From Bacteroidota bacterium (GTDB lineage: Bacteria; Bacteroidota; Bacteroidia; Chitinophagales; Chitinophagaceae): a stretch of 61,675 bases of DNA. A program made the position numbers and the translations under genes. The DNA lies in the NCBI GenBank assembly GCA_030706635.1, contig JAUZOD010000019.1:1-61675 (forward strand), written 5' to 3'. Shown piece after piece: positions 56,718 through 61,675 of this stretch (the stretch's first letter is position 1; the number at the start of each line of letters is the position of its first letter). Under the pieces are notes generated by a model, which saw only the letters and a list, made by a program, of their open reading frames with translations, was not told the DNA's origin and made no database searches.

Positions 56718-57905
56718 TTATTTCAGTATTTCTGTTACCTGTCCTGCGCCCACTGTACGGCCACCTTCCCGGATCGCAAATTTCAATCCTTTTTCCATCG
56801 CGATCGGCTGGATCAGTTTTACGGTAAGTGCGCTGTTATCGCCGGGCATCACCATTTCGGTACCTGCCGGCAATTCTACTTCCCCGGTTACATCCGTAGT
56901 ACGGAAATAAAACTGAGGACGGTATTTATTGAAGAACGGAGTATGACGGCCGCCTTCTTCCTTGCTCAACACATATACTTCACATTTAAATTCCGTATGG
57001 GGTGTGATAGAGCCGGGTTTACAAAGAACCATTCCACGGCGGATCTGGGTCTTTTCAATTCCACGCAGCAGCAAACCGGCATTGTCGCCCGCTTCACCCT
57101 GATCCAGCAGTTTACGAAACATTTCTACTCCTGTTACGGTAGACGTTAATGGAGCTTCCATGAGACCTACGATTTCAATGCCTTCACCCACCTTGATGCG
57201 GCCTCTTTCAATACGGCCCGTTGCTACGGTACCGCGGCCTGTGATCGAAAATACGTCTTCCACAGACATCAGGAACGGCTGATCAACGGGGCGCGGAGGC
57301 AGGGGAATATAGCTATCGACAGCAGCCATCAGTTCGTCAATGGCTTTTACCCATTTTTCTTCGCCGGCGAGAGCGCCGGTAGCTGATCCCTGAATGATCG
57401 GGGTATTGTCTCCGTCAAATCCGTAGAAAGTAAGCAATTCACGAATTTCCATTTCAACGAGTTCCAGCAATTCCGGATCGTCCACGAGATCGACCTTATT
57501 CATAAACACCACCATACGCGGAACGCCTACCTGGCGGGCCAGGAGGATGTGTTCCTTGGTTTGCGGCATCGGACCGTCTGTCGCAGCCACAACCAGTATA
57601 GCGCCGTCCATCTGGGCAGCTCCGGTGATCATATTTTTAACATAGTCAGCATGACCAGGGCAATCCACGTGAGCGTAGTGACGGTTTGTCGTCTGATATT
57701 CTACGTGCGCTGTGTTGATGGTAATCCCGCGCTCTTTTTCTTCCGGAGCCGCATCGATTTCATCATACTTTCTGGCTTCGGCCAAACCTCTTGTAGACAA
57801 GATGGTGGTAATGGCTGCGGTTAAAGTGGTTTTACCGTGGTCAATATGACCAATGGTTCCAACGTTAACGTGGGGTTTATCCCTTTTGAAGGTCTCTTTT
57901 GACAT
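56718..57905 (-). CDS. tuf: elongation factor Tu
   Basis: A 395-aa translation GTPase that delivers aminoacyl-tRNA. P-loop GHIDHGKT at residues 19-26, [12 protein letters not shown] and the beta-barrel domains 2 and 3 ([14 protein letters not shown]-terminal [15 protein letters not shown]) are all intact. It is preceded by four tRNA genes in the same order as in the E. coli tufB operon and followed by tRNA-Trp-secE-nusG. Confidence 0.98.
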   Translation of the reverse strand: MSKETFKRDKPHVNVGTIGHIDHGKTTLTAAITTILSTRGLAEARKYDEIDAAPEEKERGITINTAHVEYQTTNRHYAHVDCPGHADYVKNMITGAAQMDGAILVVAATDGPMPQTKEHILLARQVGVPRMVVFMNKVDLVDDPELLELVEMEIRELLTFYGFDGDNTPIIQGSATGALAGEEKWVKAIDELMAAVDSYIPLPPRPVDQPFLMSVEDVFSITGRGTVATGRIERGRIKVGEGIEIVGLMEAPLTSTVTGVEMFRKLLDQGEAGDNAGLLLRGIEKTQIRRGMVLCKPGSITPHTEFKCEVYVLSKEEGGRHTPFFNKYRPQFYFRTTDVTGEVELPAGTEMVMPGDNSALTVKLIQPIAMEKGLKFAIREGGRTVGAGQVTEILK

Positions 57906-58007
57906 TGGTATCTAGTTTTTAATTGTGTTTTTTAAATGAATCAATACTATTTTCCTTAGTTCTTCTAATTCCACTTTACCCCGACCAACAACTCTTTCTT
58001 AACCATG

Positions 58008-58077
<70 letters not shown>

Positions 58078-58079
<2 letters not shown>

Positions 58080-58192
58080 AAGCCATCGCTGAAGCTTCGG
58101 CTTGCAAGCAAGAGCAGCTTTTTCGGCAGATCTGCCCGCCAAAGCATTGTTCATGGCAGGCTTGCCCGCCGTAGCCCTGGCGCAGGCAGGTG
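58078..58192. repeat. REP-like palindromes between tRNA-Thr(GGT) and tRNA-Gly
   Basis: Short GC-rich palindromes lie in this spacer: GCAAGCC...GGCTTGC around a GAAGCTTCAGC core near 58078-58106, and further GCCCGCC/GGCGGGC-type segments at about 58126-58192. The same GCT-AAAGCTTCGG core recurs at 58405-58440. Confidence 0.6.
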
Positions 58193-58194
58193 AG

Positions 58195-58267
58195 AGCGGA
58201 AGACGAGGTTCGAACCCGCGACCTACAGCTTGGAAGGCTGTCGCTCTACCAACTGAGCTACTTCCGC
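58195..58267 (-). tRNA. tRNA-Gly (TCC anticodon)
   Basis: Acceptor stem GCGGAAG/CTTCCGC, anticodon stem ACAGC/GCTGT, loop CTTCCAA giving anticodon TCC, and GGTTCGAACC in the T-arm. No encoded CCA. Confidence 0.93.
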
Positions 58268-58273
58268 GAAATA

Positions 58274-58400
58274 CAAATGTGAAAATATGCTAATGTGCTA
58301 ATGTGAAAATTGCGCACGTTTCAACCATTTTCAAAAACAAAGATCTTCAAAAATACATCTCCTTATCTTCACATTTTCAAATTATCACATTTTCATATTG
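58274..58400. repeat. imperfect inverted repeat of AAATGTG units between tRNA-Gly and tRNA-Tyr
   Basis: Left arm 58274-58312 (AAATGTG, AAAATATG, CTAATGTG units) and right arm 58367-58400 (TTCACATTTTC, TTATCACATTTTC units) are complementary in pattern but only partly matched. They lie inside the tRNA cluster. Confidence 0.6.
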
Positions 58401-58404
58401 TCCA

Positions 58405-58440
58405 GCCCACCTTTGCTAAAGCTTCGGTGGATAAGTGGGC
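58405..58440. repeat. REP-like palindrome touching tRNA-Tyr
   Basis: GCCCACC and GGTGG/GTGGGC arms enclose a CTAAAGCTTC core. Its last five bases are also the discriminator and the first acceptor-stem bases at the 3' end of tRNA-Tyr. Confidence 0.6.
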
Positions 58441-58518
58441 AAGGATGGATTCGAACCACCGAACTCCGAAGAGAACAGATTTACAGTCTGTTGTCGTTGG
58501 CCACTTGACTACTTGCCC
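58436..58518 (-). tRNA. tRNA-Tyr (GTA anticodon)
   Basis: An 83-base gene with the long variable arm of class II tRNAs, acceptor stem GGGCAAG with its partner, anticodon stem CAGA/TCTG and loop CTGTAAA giving GTA, and GGTTCGAATCC in the T-arm. Confidence 0.93.
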
Positions 58519-58551
58519 GGATCTGCTACAAACCGCATTTTCTGCCAGTTG

Positions 58552-58624
58552 AGCCAGAGAAGGGAATCGAACCCCCGACCAGCTGATTACAAATCAGCTG
58601 CTCTACCATCTGAGCTACTCTGGC
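58552..58624 (-). tRNA. tRNA-Thr (TGT anticodon)
   Basis: Acceptor stem GCCAGAG/CTCTGGC, anticodon stem GCTGA/TCAGC and loop TTTGTAA (anticodon TGT), GGTTCGATTCC in the T-arm. First gene of the tRNA-tuf transcript. Confidence 0.93.
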
Positions 58625-58697
58625 AAATATTCCTTTTAACGCCCTGAATACAAAGAACTAAAACTGACGGATTTATCCACCTGTTTTTTTGGGAAGG

Positions 58698-58726
58698 CAA
58701 AGGTAAGCGAATTTGTTAAATTCAAA
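58698..58726 (-). promoter_or_regulatory. promoter of the tRNA-tuf operon
   Basis: On the minus strand TTTG (58726-58723), 17 bases, then TACCTTTG (58705-58698), identical to the rpoC -7 box. Transcription would start about 65 bases before tRNA-Thr(TGT). Confidence 0.6.
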
Positions 58727-58792
58727 AATTTTGAAGTGTTTTTTATAAGAAGAATATATCCTCGAACCCGATTGTTCCTGACCTGACACAAA

Positions 58793-58818
58793 TAAAAAAA
58801 CCCCGGATCCGGGGTTTT
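58793..58818 (-). terminator. hpf terminator
   Basis: A fully palindromic AAAACCCCGG/CCGGGGTTTT stem with T-rich flanks, just after the hpf stop at 58824. Confidence 0.85.
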
Positions 58819-58823
58819 GAGTA

Positions 58824-59123
58824 TTATGCTGCCTGTTTGTCTTTTTTTCGTTTGATCAGATTGATCAGAGAATTCATCGCATTGTCGAAAGATTCTTCGA
58901 ATGATTTAGAGGAACATTTGACAAAAAAGTCCTGTTTGGGTACATGTACTTTGATTTCGGCAATCTTGTCTTTAATCGTGTGTACCACGTTGTCGAGCTT
59001 CAGGAACACATCAACCTTTACGATTCTGTCGTGAAAAGTATCAAGCCGTACTAATTTTTTGTTGATGTAATCTACCAGCTTGTTGTCTGCCTCAAAGTGT
59101 ACTGTCTGAATATTAACGTTCAT
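58824..59123 (-). CDS. hpf: ribosome hibernation promoting factor (HPF/RaiA family)
   Basis: A 99-aa protein with the beta-alpha-beta-beta-beta-alpha pattern of short HPF/YfiA: NVNIQTVHFEADNKLVDYINKKLVRL, then DVFLKLD, AEIKVHVP and a C-terminal helix with FEESFDNAMNSLI. It binds the decoding centre of idle ribosomes. The start is ATG 59123; a longer frame begins at 59150. It lies behind the recombinase gene and before the tRNAs of the tuf operon. Confidence 0.9.
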   Translation of the reverse strand: MNVNIQTVHFEADNKLVDYINKKLVRLDTFHDRIVKVDVFLKLDNVVHTIKDKIAEIKVHVPKQDFFVKCSSKSFEESFDNAMNSLINLIKRKKDKQAA

Positions 59124-59285
59124 AGCTACGCTTTTTAAACAATGAAACAATATTTAAAAGAACTCTCCGCTGAAAACCTTCGGGTGTTCCGCGGTTGATT
59201 GAAATTAACCCCTAAACCTAATTTTTCCAAATATTTGATCCCTAAATTGAGGCCAATCTTTCAGTGTCCTGTTCAGTGTCCGGGG

Positions 59286-60197
59286 TTAGCCTCTGGGATG
59301 GGTTTTTTTGTGTACATCCCGAAGTTTTTCTATGCTGTTGTGGGTGTATAACTGGGTAGCGGCGAGACTGGAATGCCCAAGCAGCTCCTTAACCGAATTC
59401 AGGTCTGCCCCATGGTCCATTAAGTGGGTGGCAAAGCTGTGCCTGAGCACGTGCGGACTTTTTTTATTGATTGTGGTTACCCGGGACAGATATTTCTTCA
59501 CCGCCAGGTAGGCATATTTTGCATATAGTTTTTTGCCCTGACTGTTTACCAGCAGGGTGTCGCCGGTATTCCGGCCCGCCTCGGTTTTCTCTTTTATATA
59601 ATCCTGTATTTCGGTTATCAGAAGGGTGCTTAGGGGGATCATCCGTTCTTTATTCCCTTTTCCCAGCACTTTCATCATGGCGGCATTCAGATCCACCTGG
59701 CTGCTTTTCAGGCCGATCAGTTCGGCGAGCCGGACGCCGGTATGATAGAAAATCAGGATCAGCAGACGGTCAGTTTTGCCCTGCCAGTTACGGGGAAATT
59801 CCACATGGCTGATCAGCAGATTCATGTCTTTTTCCTCCACATACACCGGAAGTCTTTTCCCTGATTTCGGACTGATGATGCTGCTCATCGGTGTTTTTTC
59901 CAGATTGCCGGTTCTCAGCTGGTATTTGAAGAATGACTTCAGGGAAGAAATTTTCCGGTTGATGGATTTCGACGTGATTTTTTTTTCCTTCAGGCTGGCC
60001 AGCCACGACCGGATATAATTGGGAGAGATCCTGGCAAGTTCCTGCTGGCCATACATGGCGTCCTGGAAGCAAAAGAATTGTTCTAGGTCGTCTGTGTAGG
60101 CCCTGACGGTGTTTTGGGAATACCGTTTTTCGAATTTCAGGTAATCAATGAATGACCCGATGGATTCACGCAAAAGAAAGGTTATTGGTTCATTCAA
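59286..60197 (-). CDS. xerC: tyrosine recombinase XerC/XerD family
   Basis: A 303-aa recombinase. The N-terminal SAM-like core-binding domain spans about 12-100; the catalytic domain has Arg156, Lys180, His249/Arg252 (HVLRH), His275 and Tyr284. All are intact, so it can be a chromosome dimer resolvase; XerC and XerD cannot be separated here. No ATG is available near the start: the frame opens with TTG at 60197 (another TTG is at 60173), only 10 bases after the rpsU terminator hairpin. Expression may rest on read-through. Confidence 0.88.
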   Translation of the reverse strand: MNEPITFLLRESIGSFIDYLKFEKRYSQNTVRAYTDDLEQFFCFQDAMYGQQELARISPNYIRSWLASLKEKKITSKSINRKISSLKSFFKYQLRTGNLEKTPMSSIISPKSGKRLPVYVEEKDMNLLISHVEFPRNWQGKTDRLLILIFYHTGVRLAELIGLKSSQVDLNAAMMKVLGKGNKERMIPLSTLLITEIQDYIKEKTEAGRNTGDTLLVNSQGKKLYAKYAYLAVKKYLSRVTTINKKSPHVLRHSFATHLMDHGADLNSVKELLGHSSLAATQLYTHNSIEKLRDVHKKTHPRG

Positions 60198-60204
60198 ATA
60201 TAAA

Positions 60205-60237
60205 ATAAAAAGGCCATCCGGGAGGATAGCCTTTTAG
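60205..60237 (-). terminator. terminator between rpsU and the recombinase gene
   Basis: A stem AAAAGGCTATCC / GGATGGCCTTTT (one mismatch) ends in a T run on the minus strand, 21 bases after the rpsU stop. Confidence 0.75.
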
Positions 60238-60257
60238 TATTCGGTTGAATAAGTGTA

Positions 60258-60455
60258 TTATAGTTCAAATTTACCACTGGCCAGTTGCTGTTTGTATACG
60301 GCCTTCAGTACTTCACCCCGTCTTTTAATAGACGGTTTTGTAAAAGACTGGCGGCTGCGCAACTGGATCAACACCTTCGCTTTTTCAAATTTCTTTTTGT
60401 ACTTCTTCAGCGCCTTGTCAATATTTTCGCAATCTTTTGAGTCGATAATCAGCAT
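60258..60455 (-). CDS. rpsU: 30S ribosomal protein S21
   Basis: A 65-aa basic protein with the bS21 pattern: ENIDKALKKYKKKFEKAKVLIQLRSRQSFTKP split over two helices, then KRRGEVLKAVYKQ. It binds near the 3' end of 16S rRNA. No Shine-Dalgarno motif is seen upstream of its ATG. Confidence 0.94.
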   Translation of the reverse strand: MLIIDSKDCENIDKALKKYKKKFEKAKVLIQLRSRQSFTKPSIKRRGEVLKAVYKQQLASGKFEL

Positions 60456-60488
60456 AATGTTCCGCTTTTAGAATTGAATTACGGCCTG

Positions 60489-60496
60489 CAAAGATA
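60489..60496 (-). promoter_or_regulatory. rpsU promoter -7 box
   Basis: TATCTTTG on the minus strand is a perfect TAnnTTTG, 33 bases before the rpsU ATG. The -33 element is not clear. Confidence 0.5.
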
Positions 60497-60550
60497 GGAG
60501 ATTTTACAAAATAAAGTAATAAAAAGCTTGGAAATTCCGATTTTTACAAC

Positions 60551-61150
60551 ATGTTTACCGGCATTATTGAGGCCCAGGGCGTAATACAGGAGATTACCCG
60601 GTCCGGGTCCAACAAAACTTTCCGTATTTCTTCCGTTTTGGCGCCCGAACTCCGGGTGGACCAGAGCCTTTCCCACGACGGGGCCTGCCTGACCGTAGAA
60701 GCGGTTTCGGGGGATACTTATACAGTGACCGCAATTGAGGAAACCCTTTCCAAAACCACGCTCAACCAGTGGAAAACCGGAGACCGTGTCAACCTGGAGC
60801 GCTGTATGCAGATCAATGGCCGGCTGGATGGTCATATTGTACAGGGGCATGTGGATTGCACGGCTGTTTGCGTAAGCCGGGAAAATAAGGACGGGAGTTG
60901 GGAGTTCCGGTTTGAATTCCCGGAATCTTTTAGTCACCTGATGATTGAAAAAGGATCCATTGCAGTTAACGGGATCAGTCTGACCTGCTTCGGGGTGGCG
61001 GAAAATGCATTCAGGGTAGCCATTATTCCGTATACCTTCGAACATACGAACGCGAACGCCATTCAGTCAGGATCTGATGTGAATATTGAATTTGATATGA
61101 TTGGAAAATATGTGAACCGTTTTTTGACGAGCCGGTCTGCCATCAGCTAA
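60551..61150 (+). CDS. ribE: riboflavin synthase, alpha chain
   Basis: A 199-aa enzyme that makes riboflavin by dismutation of lumazine molecules. Two internally homologous halves are visible: MFTGIIEAQGVI with SHDGACLTVE in the first, and HIVQGHVDCTA with EKGSIAVNGISLT in the second, each a lumazine-binding barrel. Length is normal. It is divergent from rpsU and the next gene begins ten bases later. Confidence 0.95.
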   Translation: MFTGIIEAQGVIQEITRSGSNKTFRISSVLAPELRVDQSLSHDGACLTVEAVSGDTYTVTAIEETLSKTTLNQWKTGDRVNLERCMQINGRLDGHIVQGHVDCTAVCVSRENKDGSWEFRFEFPESFSHLMIEKGSIAVNGISLTCFGVAENAFRVAIIPYTFEHTNANAIQSGSDVNIEFDMIGKYVNRFLTSRSAIS

Positions 61151-61160
61151 CCCCATAAAT

Positions 61161-61675
61161 ATGGTTCAAAAATATTTGATAAAGAGGTATAAGAACTTCA
61201 AAAAGCAACTTTATCTTAACAAAGACGTAAGTTATGATAATCAGTACGCTTTTATCGGAGCTGGGAATCATAGCCTGAATAATCTTTACCCATGCATACA
61301 ACATCTCGGGGTGCCCCTTAAATACATTTGCACTGAAAATATTTCAAATGCAAAAAAGATGGCCGCACGGTTCCGGGGATGTACCGGAACAGATAAAATG
61401 TCTGATGTCGTAAATGATCAGGAAGTGAACGCTGTTTTTGTATGCCTTCCCCCGCTCTTGCATTGCGAAACCTTAAAGAAGCTGTTTTCTGTTTCCAAAC
61501 ATGTTTTTATTGAGAAGCCCGTATGTTATTCGTTAAAGGATTTGCAGAATTTAATATCACTACAGCAGAACAGCATCTGTATTCCCGGATTGCAAAAACG
61601 GTTCTGCAAGATCAATCAATTACTTAAGAAAAAATCTTCTGACACATCATCCTATCACTACAGATATCTTTCCGG
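61161..61675 (+). CDS. Gfo/Idh/MocA-family oxidoreductase (partial, runs off the window)
   Basis: An open frame from ATG 61161 to the right edge, 171 complete codons. After a basic N-terminal stretch there is a Rossmann start (YAFIGAGNHSLNNL), the AVFVCLPPLLHCE segment and an IEKPV motif, which mark a Gfo/Idh/MocA-type NAD(P)-dependent oxidoreductase. The C-terminal domain lies outside the window. The ~25-residue extension before the Rossmann strand is unusual and might link it to a larger module. Substrate unknown. Confidence 0.75.
   Translation, partial: MVQKYLIKRYKNFKKQLYLNKDVSYDNQYAFIGAGNHSLNNLYPCIQHLGVPLKYICTENISNAKKMAARFRGCTGTDKMSDVVNDQEVNAVFVCLPPLLHCETLKKLFSVSKHVFIEKPVCYSLKDLQNLISLQQNSICIPGLQKRFCKINQLLKKKSSDTSSYHYRYLS

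Noticed and set aside
59260-59282. Two copies of CAGTGTCC separated by four bases between the recombinase and hpf genes
   Set aside because: Too short and only two copies; probably chance, though near a recombinase gene. No xer/dif-like site could be recognised.

Overview
The window looks like a chromosomal segment from a Bacteroidota bacterium, most likely a Chitinophagaceae/Sphingobacteriia-type lineage. The evidence is the protein character (a 364-aa IlvC, a TPR-like protein next to leuA, an RfaE1-type heptose kinase, a lysine/alanine-rich histone-like protein), the near absence of Shine-Dalgarno sequences, and several boxes matching the Bacteroidota promoter consensus (TTTG, about 19 nt, TAnnTTTG). 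The assignment is inference; no 16S gene is visible.

Layout. 1-535: end of an rRNA operon (23S 3' end, 5S, terminator). 658-3084: an alpha/beta hydrolase and a Tat-type sugar isomerase-like protein. 3085-20540 (all minus): a nitrogen/branched-chain amino acid block read leuA-leuC-leuD-leuB, then an attenuator leader with its own promoter, then ilvD-ilvB-ilvN-ilvC-ilvA and gltB-gltD. 20684-24121: a TPR-like protein, a spacer with tandem and inverted repeats, and a decayed membrane-protein gene. 24331-28626: rpoC alone, with its own promoter and terminator. 28733-39784: OmpH-like chaperone, amino acid permease, heptose kinase, ispD, then a minus-strand envelope/polysaccharide group (FemAB-like protein, an M1-type peptidase with a lost active site, sugar transferase, Gfo/Idh oxidoreductase, transglutaminase-like protein). 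39950-47547: ppc diverging from thrA-thrB-thrC, which is preceded by a Thr/Ile attenuator leader peptide. 48339-60455: a minus-strand gene-expression block read rpsU, xerC-like recombinase, hpf, tRNA-Thr/Tyr/Gly/Thr, tuf, tRNA-Trp, secE, nusG, (a histone-like gene on the opposite strand), rplK, rplA, rplJ, rplL, rpoB. 60551-61675: ribE and a partial Gfo/Idh oxidoreductase.

Most notable points. (1) rpoB and rpoC, normally adjacent and co-transcribed, are separated by about 19.7 kb, lie on opposite strands, and each has its own promoter-like box and terminator. (2) Two unlisted leader-peptide attenuators are readable: a 30-residue Ile/Val/Leu-rich peptide before ilvD and a 29-residue Ile/Thr-rich peptide before thrA, both followed by intrinsic terminators. 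(3) Long inverted repeats whose arms are themselves made of short AT-rich repeat units (AAATGTG, AATTTGAG, ATGGTTG types) sit in spacers of the tRNA, secE, rplK, rpoB and leu genes; in two cases they end a few bases before the next start codon. (4) An M1-family peptidase has lost its zinc-binding motif.

The genes link up metabolically: ppc supplies oxaloacetate for aspartate, thrABC makes threonine, ilvA and ilvBNCD/leuABCD turn threonine and pyruvate into Ile/Val/Leu, and gltBD makes the glutamate used for the transaminations.
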